A stretch of DNA of 50,293 bases from Niabella sp. Its GTDB lineage: Bacteria > Bacteroidota > Bacteroidia > Chitinophagales > Chitinophagaceae. The translations under genes were made by a program, and so were the position numbers. Positions 20,519 through 29,440 of this stretch are shown here, in pieces; the first letter of the stretch is position 1; every line of letters begins with the position of its first letter. The notes below the pieces were generated by a model. It was not told the origin of the DNA. It searched no databases and was given only the letters and a program-made list of their open reading frames with translations. The stretch covers positions 1-50,293 of the forward strand of contig JAGIAQ010000013.1 of the NCBI GenBank assembly GCA_017744795.1, given 5' to 3'.

Positions 20519-20899
20519 TCAATGCCGGCCAATGATACCTTTCAGTATTTCCTGTGTTATTGGTTTGGGAATATATTTAATGATCTCCGGATACTGGCCT
20601 GCCTTTTGAACATCTTCATTTGCTATTGATGAGGTGATGATGTAAATTTTCGTATGTGCCGTGGCGGCTGCCGGCAGCGTACGGAACGCATCCATAAATG
20701 CCCACCCATCCATTTCGGGCATTTCAATATCCAGCATAATAATATCAGGAAATGCAACAGGCTCCCACCCTTCCAGCACGTCCATTGCTTTTCTTCCATC
20801 GTTAAAAAAACGTGCCGAAACGGTTTCACTCATCTCGTTGAACATTCGCTGTACAATCAACTTATATACCGGATCATCATCTATAACAAACACTTTCAT
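20519..20899 (-). CDS. Single-domain response regulator
   Basis: A 126-aa receiver domain with no output domain. The acidic pocket is IDDDP (7-9), the phosphorylated Asp is D57 in PDIIMLDIEMPEMDG, the switch Thr/Ser is in YIITSS (about 97), and the conserved Lys is in KYIPKP (about 112). It follows the PAS histidine kinase gene by 5 bp on the same strand, so it is almost certainly its partner or a phosphate shuttle. Output must be by protein-protein contact. Confidence 0.94.
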   Translation of the reverse strand: MKVFVIDDDPVYKLIVQRMFNEMSETVSARFFNDGRKAMDVLEGWEPVAFPDIIMLDIEMPEMDGWAFMDAFRTLPAAATAHTKIYIITSSIANEDVQKAGQYPEIIKYIPKPITQEILKGIIGRH

Positions 20900-20904
20900 T
20901 TGCC

Positions 20905-22842
20905 TTATTTAAAAAAAATTTTAAAACAGCTTCCTACGCCTGGTTTGCTTTCCACGGTTACACTTCCTCCCATTGCTTCCGCCTGGTTTTTCACAATATA
21001 CAACCCAATTCCCCTGGATTTTTCATCTACCGAAAAATTTTTAAATAAACTGAACAGTCGTTTCCCGTTTTTTTTAAGATCGATACCTACCCCATTATCT
21101 GTAATGGCCAATAGTTTTTCATTACCGGCATTATAAAAATCCAGACTAATTTCAGGAACCCGATCGGGATGACTGTACTTAATAGCGTTAGCAATAATGT
21201 TTTGCAAAACACTTTCCAGGTAGGCCCGGTTATACTGTACCATCACGGAAGGGGCTACATTATTTATAAAACGAACATTTTTGAGTGCGATCCGATCGGA
21301 CAATACATAGTAACATCTATCGATATAATCGCGCAAGTTTAACGCTTCTTTTGGTATTGCGGCTGAAGACTGAATGCTTGCTACCTCGTTTAACCCCTCC
21401 ATAGTATTATGCAGCAATTTTGCCACTTCACCCAATAAACGGGTAAGGCCTTCCTTTTCTCCTGCGTCTTTAGCCTGCTTGATGAGCTCACATAGTGAAA
21501 GGATATTGCTTGAATGCGAACGCAGATTATGGGAAACGATATAAGAAAAATTGAGCAGCCGTTTGTTCTGCTCCGAGAGGTCCTCCATCGACTGGTTCAA
21601 CTCATTCTTTGATTTCTTGAGCGCCGTTATATCAATGACAATACCCAGTATTAACCGGATGGCTTCATCCTCCTTAATAAAGCTGACGTTGACCTGCAGC
21701 CATTTCTCTTCGCCGCTTTTGGTTTTAATGGGATATTCGAGTGTGCCGGGGATCCCCTTTTTTATTTTCGCACGGAATCGGCTCATTTGTTTTTGCTCTG
21801 TATAAAAATCAAAATTGAATTTATACAGATCCTTCCCTACAAACTGGTCACTTGGGTAACCCGTAATATCCTGCACGCTTTTACTAATAAAATTGAGCTT
21901 AAATGTTTCGGGGTCAGCCGTCCAAACGATCCCGTCGATCGTGTCTACAATTGTTTCCAGCCGGGCCGAAGCCTGTTCCAGTGCCTTTTGTATTTTCCGG
22001 CTTTCCGTTATATCAATACTGGCCAGAATAACCCGTTTATATTTATGTTTGCCTTTACCGGGCGTTACATTCCATTTTAGCTGCAAATAGATCTTTTCCC
22101 CCGTAACTGTGGTTCCCGTAACTTCAAACGCATCCGCATCTGCATTGGAACAAATGGCCGCGAGAAAACTTTTCGCCGCCTCCACACTTTCTTCCGTAAA
22201 GATGAGCTCATTTGTTCGCTCCAAAAAATACGTCTTATCTGCTACTTTATATTGGTCCAGCACCGTTTGGTTCACATCAACAATCTTTACAAGAGAAGAA
22301 CATTTCTGTATAACATCGGGATGTTGTTCCAGGAAGGTTTGGGCTTCGGCACGGGTAAGGCCGATCAGGTTCAGCGACTCGAGGTAAGCGGCCACTGCTG
22401 AAAAGTCTTCTTCCCATAATCCCACCGGTGACGAATCAAAAAGGTGACGAAAATGCTTTTCGGATTCTTTCCATTTTATATTGGAATAGCTCGACTCTGT
22501 AATGTCTTCCAGTGTCAGGAGGGATAACTGTTTGCTGAGGGGGGCCAGTTGGGCTTTCAGGTATATTACGTCCCCCGTCTGGCGCTGAAAATGGTAATAT
22601 CTTGCAAAAAGATCGTCTTCCCTGTTCAGTACTTTCTGAAAGGCTTCAAAATCTGCTTCCAAAACAGATTGAGGAACAATGCTGGCTACGTCTTTTCCCG
22701 ACAACAGAAAACGGCTTTCCCTATTAGTGATGGCACAAAAAGCCTTGTTCACCTCAATAAAAAAACCGGTGGCGTTATCAATAACAGCGATCCCGTCGCG
22801 GCTATTTTCAACTATCACTTTATATAAATCGGCAGCTTTCAA
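20905..22842 (-). CDS. PAS-domain sensor histidine kinase
   Basis: A 645-aa kinase without membrane helices, so cytosolic sensing is likely. Three PAS-type domains precede the kinase: about 5-118 (YKVIVENSRDGIAVIDNATG), about 128-282 and about 290-408 (IVDTIDGIVWTADPETFKLNFISKSVQDITGY, a typical PAS/PAC). A short coiled helix (410-430) leads to the dimerisation helix with phospho-His H438 (FSYIVSHNLRSHSSNI). The HATPase domain has the N-box NIIANAIKYS (about 548), DNGVGID (582-588) and SRGIGLYIV (609-617). It is followed by its response regulator after 5 bp. The signal is unknown. Confidence 0.94.
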   Translation of the reverse strand: MKAADLYKVIVENSRDGIAVIDNATGFFIEVNKAFCAITNRESRFLLSGKDVASIVPQSVLEADFEAFQKVLNREDDLFARYYHFQRQTGDVIYLKAQLAPLSKQLSLLTLEDITESSYSNIKWKESEKHFRHLFDSSPVGLWEEDFSAVAAYLESLNLIGLTRAEAQTFLEQHPDVIQKCSSLVKIVDVNQTVLDQYKVADKTYFLERTNELIFTEESVEAAKSFLAAICSNADADAFEVTGTTVTGEKIYLQLKWNVTPGKGKHKYKRVILASIDITESRKIQKALEQASARLETIVDTIDGIVWTADPETFKLNFISKSVQDITGYPSDQFVGKDLYKFNFDFYTEQKQMSRFRAKIKKGIPGTLEYPIKTKSGEEKWLQVNVSFIKEDEAIRLILGIVIDITALKKSKNELNQSMEDLSEQNKRLLNFSYIVSHNLRSHSSNILSLCELIKQAKDAGEKEGLTRLLGEVAKLLHNTMEGLNEVASIQSSAAIPKEALNLRDYIDRCYYVLSDRIALKNVRFINNVAPSVMVQYNRAYLESVLQNIIANAIKYSHPDRVPEISLDFYNAGNEKLLAITDNGVGIDLKKNGKRLFSLFKNFSVDEKSRGIGLYIVKNQAEAMGGSVTVESKPGVGSCFKIFFK

Positions 22843-22977
22843 AAAACGCTTAATTATATTGTTATTTAAAGCTATCGGGCTCCAAACAGCTTCAGTTTTG
22901 ACATTTCAGGCCACAATATTAATTAATCCGGTCCAAAAAGCATGTTTTTAGAGCAAATCGTTTGTTTTCAACAGCAT

Positions 22978-23103
22978 TTACGGTTTAGGGCCGGCGTCCT
23001 TATCCGGGAGCCAGTCCAGTTCTTTGAGATATTTTTCGGAAAGCTGCCGGCTATTTAAATCGCATGAAGCAACGGCATATTTATGCGCGGCTACAACCTG
23101 CAT
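22978..23103 (-). CDS. Possible small ORF or gene remnant, 41 aa
   Basis: ATG at 23103 opens a 41-aa frame (MQVVAAHKYAVASCDLNSRQ, then LSEKYLKELDWLPDKDAGPKP) ending in TAA. The frame remains open upstream without an ATG (...KKIRSKSLRKTDIKCRLV). The composition is protein-like, and the residues would suit a soluble helical peptide. There is no clear ribosome-binding site and no family I recognise. It may be the tail of a decayed gene. Confidence 0.2.
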   Translation of the reverse strand: MQVVAAHKYAVASCDLNSRQLSEKYLKELDWLPDKDAGPKP

Positions 23104-23221
23104 TACCAATCTACATTTAATGTCGTTTCCTTAAGCTTTTGGAACGGATCTTTTTCAAAATTTGATTGCTAATATTGTTTTTTCATTTTTATTGATGCCT
23201 TCATTCTGTTTTGTTTCTTCT

Positions 23222-23440
23222 CTTACTTTTTTCCCGATCAATCGGGAATAAAAAAGTAAGCAAAAAATCTTTTTCCGCCGGAAGGTGAATTCCGCCCCCT
23301 GTTTCGCGGCCGGGCCGGGGCGGAACCGGTCAACTCTGCGCTACAGGCCTGGTTATGACGCCTTCCTGCTGTTCTGTTTTTGAAAAGGCACCTGGCGGCG
23401 TCAAAACCGTCGTTCCGCTTGATTTGCCCTTTCACTGCCC
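23222..23440. repeat. Dispersed intergenic repeat type (CCCGATCAATCGGG / AAAAAAGTAAGCAAAAA)
   Basis: Starts with the palindrome TTCCCGATCAATCGGGAA in a T/A-rich frame, then AAAAAAGTAAGCAAAAAATC and a GC-rich stretch that reads as the spurious minus-strand peptide ...NSPSGGKRFFAYFFIPD. From memory, similar sequences recur between genes in many Bacteroidota genomes. I see only one copy here. Confidence 0.4.
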
Positions 23441-23721
23441 GGCGTAAATCCTTCTAAGTAACGTCCGTTCCAGAAAGTTCGATTGTCCTTTTATCGGGAT
23501 GTATTTTTTAAGAAAGTAATACTGAATTATCAATATGAAATATGCAAAGACTGTCCGTTCAGATGCCTTCTTTCCCGATTAAAAAACATCAAAAAAGAAC
23601 GAACACTGCATATCACCAAAACAATGCCCTTCTACATTCCTTATTCAATATTTCTTATTCTGCATTCTCCCGAATCCGCCGCTTAAGGAAACGGTATTGA
23701 ATCTACATTATACCAGGTTTA

Positions 23722-26202
23722 TTATCTTTTTCTGCTTATCCGCAGCACAGTAAAAGAATAAGGCGACAGGGTTATTGTTTGAATATCGCTCAAAGATAAC
23801 CCGGTTGTTTGTTCCGGCTTCAGCTCACCGGCATCGGGCCTGCCTGCCAGCACTGTTTTTATGACGCTTGCAGGGGTTGTTTTGAGTGCAGGAATATCCA
23901 ACGAAGTGCTAACCGCTACCGGCAACAGGCTCACGAGTTTAATGATCACATCCCCGGTTGCCGCGTCCCGAACCACGGAGGAAGCAATCCTGTTTTTCAC
24001 CTTCGGGTCCCTATCGGAACAAACGATGTTGCCGGGAATATATTCATCGCCTGCATTCTGTCCGAAAAGCTGTTGTACATAATAATCCACGGTGGGCTTT
24101 ATTGCTGTATTATTAAAATAGATCAGATCAGGCCGCCATTGGGTATGTCCTTCTTTGGCTAACAAGGGAGCGTAGGACGACATATGCACCACATCGCCAT
24201 TACGTTCCAATGCCGTAAGATGTACGGCTTCCGCCAATGCCGTTTCCAGATTGCTTGGCCGGCCCGGCAAATGTGCTGCATATTCGCCTACATATACTTT
24301 CGGTTTGGTGCGATCATAGTTGTCGTAAAAGTCCTGGTTATAAATAAACCAGCCCGGAGGAACATAATAATGCTCATCCACCACCGGCACTTTTAACTGC
24401 GTAGCAAACTTCCAGCCTTCGGTATAATCCGATCCTTCAAAGAAGGGGCCTACCGTTCCGATCACGGTAATTTCGGGATATTTCTTTTTTACGGCTTTGT
24501 AGATCATGGTAAAGCGCTCTTTAAACACATCCGAGATCAGGTCTTCATTGCCGATACCGATATACGTTAAGTTGAATGGCTTCGGATGACCTGCAGCCGC
24601 CCGCAGTTTACCCCATTTTGTAGTTGGCGCTCCGTTGGCCCATTCCACCAGGTCTAGTATTTCCTGAATATAATCATTCATGCCAGACAAGGGAATACCA
24701 CACTGCTGGCCGCCCAGCGGATGGCCGTGCTGTCCTGAATTCTGGCAGGGCACGCCTGCTGCAACCACGGGCAGCGGCGCCGCACCAATGTCTTCACAAA
24801 ACCGGAAATACTCATAATATCCTAACCCCATACTTTGGTGGTAGCCCCAAAGATTACGTTGCGGTTTGCGCGACTCCAACGGGCCGATGGTATTTTTCCA
24901 GTGATAAATATTTTCTATTCCATCGCCGTGCGCCACGCATCCACCGGGGAAACGGATAAAACGCGGATGCAGCGCAGCGATCGTCTGCGCCAGATCGGCA
25001 CGCATACCGTTTGTTCTTCCTTTAAAGGTTTGCTGTGGAAAAAGCGAGATCATATCCAGCGCAATAGTTCCATTGATCATTGGAACAATCTCCAGCCGGG
25101 CACCGGACACCGATTCACCGGCCGTTATGACTGCCGTTAATTTTTGCCATGTACCGGTAACGCCGTTCATAACTGCCGTCCCGTAAATTTTCCCTTTCGT
25201 ATCGGTAAGCTGCACCCTCATCGTTCCTTTGCCATCGCTCAGCATCCGTGCAAATAAAGACAGATTATATTTTGCGCCGGCTTTCAGTGCAATACCATCG
25301 AAGCCTTCATTGATCAGGGCTGCACCGGGCTTGCTACTAATGAGTACAGCGTAATGTTTATTATTCGGATGAATAGGCGCAAGGCTGTCTATTGTAAAAG
25401 TCATATCGTCTCCCGAAATACTCCAGGCTGTTTTGCTGTTCCAGCCGGGATCTTTTCCTTCCTTATCCGCGGGGTCATATTCAAAGTCCCTGTTCTGGAT
25501 CAATTCGGCATAGAGTCCGCCATCTGCGGCATAATTAATATCTTCAAAGAACGCACCGAACAGCATATTGCTGATCTTTTTGGCTTTGGTAAAATCAGGA
25601 CGAATGGCAATACTGACCGGTTTTAAGGCTGCAAACCGGACCGGGTCCTCTTTGGTATTTTCCGCCCATAGCTGGTCACGGTATTTTGAAAACGCTACCT
25701 GTTTGATTAATCCGTTGATAAGCGACCAGGGCAGCTTTACCAGACTGCCGGTTTCGGGTTTTTCATCGATGGTTGCCCGTTGCCAGTTGCTGCGTTGCGT
25801 TTTCAGTTCCGATGCACTGACATACACCAGGTCCTTTTCGTTCACGTAATACGACTGCGGTTTCCAATGCAGCAGATCTTCAGAAATGGTGTACGCTACG
25901 GCTCCATCCCTATTATTAAGGTTCCATATGCAATGCCATTGCTTGTCTCTATCAAAAAAAAGAACGGGATTGATCATACGCTTTTCACTTCCCCAGCGGC
26001 CATAGTCCGATTTTAAAAAGCCATAGTCCTGCCCTATTGCCTGCCAGTGGGTTTTATCCCGGCTCCAGGCAAAATGCAGTCCGCTTCTGCCCTCATTTGC
26101 TTTTGTTGCATAGGCGAAAAGATAGGCTGAATCAACCCCGGCGGCTTTTATATTAAAACAAACAGCAAGAGCAGCAACTACCAGCAACCCGTATTTTTTC
26201 AT
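23722..26202 (-). CDS. GH51 alpha-L-arabinofuranosidase with N-terminal half-propeller
   Basis: An 826-aa exported enzyme, signal peptide 1-20. Residues about 24-150 (DSAYLFAYATKANEGRSGLHFAWSRD, ..WHCIWNLNNRDGAVAYTISEDLLHWKPQ) resemble two to three blades of a GH43-type propeller, without its catalytic set. From about 200 the GH51 part begins (SNMLFGAFFEDINYAADGGLYAELIQNRDFEY). A carbohydrate-binding-like beta-sandwich insert follows (about 260-385), then the barrel with PRFIRFPGGCV. The acid/base Glu is in IGIGNEDL and the nucleophile Glu in PKVYVGEYAAH. GH51 enzymes release terminal L-arabinofuranose with retention. It is the last gene of the susC operon, 5 bp after the double GH43. Confidence 0.9.
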   Translation of the reverse strand: MKKYGLLVVAALAVCFNIKAAGVDSAYLFAYATKANEGRSGLHFAWSRDKTHWQAIGQDYGFLKSDYGRWGSEKRMINPVLFFDRDKQWHCIWNLNNRDGAVAYTISEDLLHWKPQSYYVNEKDLVYVSASELKTQRSNWQRATIDEKPETGSLVKLPWSLINGLIKQVAFSKYRDQLWAENTKEDPVRFAALKPVSIAIRPDFTKAKKISNMLFGAFFEDINYAADGGLYAELIQNRDFEYDPADKEGKDPGWNSKTAWSISGDDMTFTIDSLAPIHPNNKHYAVLISSKPGAALINEGFDGIALKAGAKYNLSLFARMLSDGKGTMRVQLTDTKGKIYGTAVMNGVTGTWQKLTAVITAGESVSGARLEIVPMINGTIALDMISLFPQQTFKGRTNGMRADLAQTIAALHPRFIRFPGGCVAHGDGIENIYHWKNTIGPLESRKPQRNLWGYHQSMGLGYYEYFRFCEDIGAAPLPVVAAGVPCQNSGQHGHPLGGQQCGIPLSGMNDYIQEILDLVEWANGAPTTKWGKLRAAAGHPKPFNLTYIGIGNEDLISDVFKERFTMIYKAVKKKYPEITVIGTVGPFFEGSDYTEGWKFATQLKVPVVDEHYYVPPGWFIYNQDFYDNYDRTKPKVYVGEYAAHLPGRPSNLETALAEAVHLTALERNGDVVHMSSYAPLLAKEGHTQWRPDLIYFNNTAIKPTVDYYVQQLFGQNAGDEYIPGNIVCSDRDPKVKNRIASSVVRDAATGDVIIKLVSLLPVAVSTSLDIPALKTTPASVIKTVLAGRPDAGELKPEQTTGLSLSDIQTITLSPYSFTVLRISRKR

Positions 26203-26207
26203 CTTAA

Positions 26208-28352
26208 CTATTTTAATTGAACCGGGGTGATACCGGCATGTGTAGGTTTTACTTTGCGAATGCTTCCATCCGCGTTAAACTCTAATTTATCGATACAAAC
26301 TTCCCGGTTATAACCCGCTGCGTTCCCCATTTTAATGCCATTAGGATAAGTAAACCGGTGGTATACGATGTACCATTCATCCTTACCCGGGATCTGAAGC
26401 ACTGAATTGTGCCCTGTTCCATAAATGCCCAGGGCCGGTTCTTTTTCAACAACAATATTTTCTTCGGGTACTGTTATTTTGCCCAGCGGCGTTGCTGCCG
26501 TGCCGTAACGCACGCGGTAGTCCGGACTACGGGTATCATTTTCACTCCACATAAAATAATAACGTCCCTTCCTGTAAAATACATAAGTGCCTTCGCGAAA
26601 CGTTTTATCGGGCGTTATTACCGTTGTAGTGCCGGGTTTCAGTGAAGTCATATCGTCATTTAGTTCAGCTCCCGCCATATAATTATTCCCCCAATATAAA
26701 TAGCTTTTACCGGTTTGCGGGTCGGTGAATACTGCAGGGTCAATTTCCTGCCCGTTTTTTATTCCTTCCGGCTTCGTATCGATCAGGGGTTTTCCTGAAT
26801 CTGTGAAAGGCCCGGCTGGCTCGTCTGCAACAGCCACTCCTATTTTTTGTGCCGCACAGAAATAATAAAAATATTTGTATCGCCCGTTTATTTTCTTTTC
26901 GCTGATTGCAGGAGCCCAGGCGTTGCGATGGGCCCATTGTACCTGGGCAGGCAAATTGAGGATCACCCCTTCATCCTTCCAGTGCACAAGATCGGGCGAA
27001 GAAAATGTTTTAAAATAAGTACCCGACCAACCATCAAACCCATCACTGGTGGGATAGATATAAAACCGGTTTGTTTTTTTTGAGTAGAGTATCTCCGGAT
27101 CCGCGTAATAACCGTTAAGGACAGGATTATGATCCTGCAATACTGCAACAGCAAAGGTTTCGGGCCTATGACCGCTTACTGTTACGGTATAAGGAACCGG
27201 TCCTTTGGAAAAGTCATTTCGTGCCCGTGCAATAGTAACCCCTGGAAATTTAATAAACTGCGGATCGAAATTTTTCAATGCCGTGCCCGGTACTACCGGC
27301 AGGTACAGTTTTTTCGCCGCAGTGTCTAAAACAATATTGTTCTTTTTTATTTGGGTCGATTGCGCTGAAGTAATCACCGATTCAGCGTTGTACCACTGGC
27401 GCACCAGGCGTGCTGCCTCGTCTTTTGTAACCGGCATTACGGTTCCGTGCCGTGGATGAAAATTCATCGACACTTCATTATCGACTACTTTAAAGTTTTT
27501 AAGATCGGATGTTTTGGTAAACTGGTAGCGGCCCTTGGTATACACATCATACATTAAAATATAACCGCTTCCGTCGTTGAGGGCGAAAGTGCCCGATCCT
27601 TCAACCGGATCTTTGGTTTGCTGCACATAGGTATCGCGCAGCTGGTAGCCTTCTGTGAGTTTATCTGAAACGGCGATCTTTATACCATTGCCATTTCCTT
27701 CTGTTTTAAAAAAAAGATAGTATCTACCGTTTTTGAAAACAAGGTCGCCGTCAATACAGGCAGTGCCATTCGGATTAAAAAAAAGCTGCTTCGGTTCGGT
27801 TTCCAGTCCGGTAAAATCCTTGTTGGCATAAGAATAATAGATCACGTCCGGGTCATTACCGGCCCTCATCGACCAATAGATCATATATTTTTTTGCAACG
27901 GGATCATAAATTGTTTGGGGCGCCCAAACCCGGTTCACGGCTGCAAATTTTTTAAACCGTTCCGGGATATTTACAATGGCCGATGTCCAGTGGATCAGGT
28001 CCTCTGACCGCAGCAATACCATTCCCCGGTTGGAGTTCCAGCCATTGGCCGATACCATATCGGTGGCTACCATATAGAAGGTTTTACCATCCGCCCCACG
28101 CAGGATATGGGGGTCCCTCACGCCGCCGGTGGAGCTGATCTGCTCAGAAGCGATAACAGGTGCATTATTATTTAATGCCCTGAAATGATATCCATCATTG
28201 CCTAGTGCGAAACGGATGGCTTCTTCACTTTTTTGATTCCCCGTAAAATATACAAAGAGATAGGCACTGCAGGACGATTTATTGGCACGCGTTTGCCCCG
28301 TCAATGTAAAACCGATGCATACAAATACTGCAAAAAAGATACTTCGCTTCAT
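26208..28352 (-). CDS. Double GH43 glycoside hydrolase
   Basis: A 714-aa exported protein with two complete five-bladed propellers. The start at 28352 (MKRSIFFAVFVCIGFTLTGQ) gives the signal peptide; the longer frame from 28430 runs back into the upstream gene. Module 1 (about 28-330) has the GH43 triad: Asp in GGVRDPHIL, Asp in ACIDGDLVF, Glu in PVEGSGTF. Module 2 (about 425-714) also has it: Asp in NGYYADPEI, Asp in QEIDPAVFTD, Glu in FREGTYVF. GH43 inverting enzymes are mostly arabinofuranosidases, xylosidases or exo-galactanases; two unlike modules suggest two linkages cut by one protein. Gap to the upstream GH43 is 14 bp. Confidence 0.9.
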   Translation of the reverse strand: MKRSIFFAVFVCIGFTLTGQTRANKSSCSAYLFVYFTGNQKSEEAIRFALGNDGYHFRALNNNAPVIASEQISSTGGVRDPHILRGADGKTFYMVATDMVSANGWNSNRGMVLLRSEDLIHWTSAIVNIPERFKKFAAVNRVWAPQTIYDPVAKKYMIYWSMRAGNDPDVIYYSYANKDFTGLETEPKQLFFNPNGTACIDGDLVFKNGRYYLFFKTEGNGNGIKIAVSDKLTEGYQLRDTYVQQTKDPVEGSGTFALNDGSGYILMYDVYTKGRYQFTKTSDLKNFKVVDNEVSMNFHPRHGTVMPVTKDEAARLVRQWYNAESVITSAQSTQIKKNNIVLDTAAKKLYLPVVPGTALKNFDPQFIKFPGVTIARARNDFSKGPVPYTVTVSGHRPETFAVAVLQDHNPVLNGYYADPEILYSKKTNRFYIYPTSDGFDGWSGTYFKTFSSPDLVHWKDEGVILNLPAQVQWAHRNAWAPAISEKKINGRYKYFYYFCAAQKIGVAVADEPAGPFTDSGKPLIDTKPEGIKNGQEIDPAVFTDPQTGKSYLYWGNNYMAGAELNDDMTSLKPGTTTVITPDKTFREGTYVFYRKGRYYFMWSENDTRSPDYRVRYGTAATPLGKITVPEENIVVEKEPALGIYGTGHNSVLQIPGKDEWYIVYHRFTYPNGIKMGNAAGYNREVCIDKLEFNADGSIRKVKPTHAGITPVQLK

Positions 28353-28366
28353 TCTGAATTTTTTGC

Positions 28367-29413
28367 TCAATATTTCATATTTAATTTCCAGAAGTCCGCC
28401 AGTCGCCGGGCTTCTTTTTTTGTTAACCAAATAACAGCACCATGTTTTGGAGCGCTGAAATTGGTTGCCTTCATCACCCCTTCATTAAAATGGCCCAGAT
28501 CTTTAAACCTTTTAAAATCGGTTGTTTCGCTGAAACCAAAATTATTAGGTTGGATACCGTAAATATCATACATCAATACCCATTTATTTTCGCCAATGCG
28601 TTTCCAAACATTTGGTGCCTCGCAGGCTTTGGGCTCAGGATCATACCACCGGTCATCATATTGATAGCCGGTGTTAATACTGCCGGACACTGCCTGCTTT
28701 ATGCCCGGCACACCATCGTGCGAAACATAAAATAAATGATACCCGCTCCCAACTTTCGTTATATCTCCATCTATAGCACTTTTGTTGATCTTTGGATATT
28801 GAAACAGCAATTGCGGCTCGGTTTCTAAAGTAGTGAAATCTTTATTAACGTACGCATAAACCATTTGATTGGTACCATTGCCAAAGCGGGTTGTAAAATA
28901 GATCATGATCTTATTTTTGACCTCATCAAAGATCAGTTCGGGTGCCCAGGCACAGCCCATATTTTCCCAGCCTTTAAAGAGCTTATCCACCCGTACTACC
29001 GTGTGCGACCAATGGATCAAATCCCGGGATTTCATTAAGACCAGTCCCCGGTTATTGCCCCAGCCAAATTCTTTGCCATCGCGCTCCCATTCCGTTTCAC
29101 GCAACCCTTTTTGCCTGGCAAAAATATGAAGGTCTGTAGCGGCCATATAAAACCAGCCGTCATTGCCCCGCATAAGATACGGATCCCGCACGCCGTGCTG
29201 CCCGGCGATAGAGTCGCCGCTGACAATGGGCTGCCCGCTGTTTATATCTGTAAACGAATAGCCATCCCTGCTGAGTGCAAAATACAAACTGTGTGTTTCA
29301 TCTTTAAAATAAACCATCAGGTAGGCCGCCATGTCCTTTTCCCGGGCGTTATCCTGCCCGAAGGATCCCGTCGTAAAGCATACCAACAGCAATAATATAT
29401 ACAGCCTTTTCAT
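28367..29413 (-). CDS. GH43-type glycoside hydrolase
   Basis: A 348-aa exported single propeller, signal peptide 1-19 (MKRLYILLLLVCFTTGSFG). Catalytic candidates are in the usual order: Asp in HGVRDPYLMRG (about 75), Asp in KSAIDGDITKV (about 215) and Glu in PKACEAPNVW (about 265). It resembles module 1 of the next gene (AAYLMVYFKDETHSLYFALSRDGYSF versus SAYLFVYFTGNQKSEEAIRFALGNDG), so the two probably arose by duplication. The likely substrate is arabinose or galactose side chains; the exact linkage cannot be read. It is in the susC operon, 27 bp after a putative glycan-binding lipoprotein. Confidence 0.85.
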   Translation of the reverse strand: MKRLYILLLLVCFTTGSFGQDNAREKDMAAYLMVYFKDETHSLYFALSRDGYSFTDINSGQPIVSGDSIAGQHGVRDPYLMRGNDGWFYMAATDLHIFARQKGLRETEWERDGKEFGWGNNRGLVLMKSRDLIHWSHTVVRVDKLFKGWENMGCAWAPELIFDEVKNKIMIYFTTRFGNGTNQMVYAYVNKDFTTLETEPQLLFQYPKINKSAIDGDITKVGSGYHLFYVSHDGVPGIKQAVSGSINTGYQYDDRWYDPEPKACEAPNVWKRIGENKWVLMYDIYGIQPNNFGFSETTDFKRFKDLGHFNEGVMKATNFSAPKHGAVIWLTKKEARRLADFWKLNMKY

Positions 29414-29440
29414 GATCCGGTTTCTTTGACCGCACGGGTC

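Larger units (their letters stand above)
22843..23721. other. 880-bp intergenic region, mostly repeat-like
   Basis: No firm gene. It contains a small minus-strand ORF (22978-23103), a dispersed-repeat type segment (23222-23440), and A/T-rich sequence up to the polysaccharide locus. The minus-strand GH51 gene ends at 23722, and no clear hairpin terminator was seen after it. Confidence 0.5.

Noticed and set aside
23238-23435. 65-aa minus-strand ORF ending FFAYFFIPD
   Set aside because: It is the translation of a dispersed repeat type, with GC-rich low-complexity composition, not a gene.
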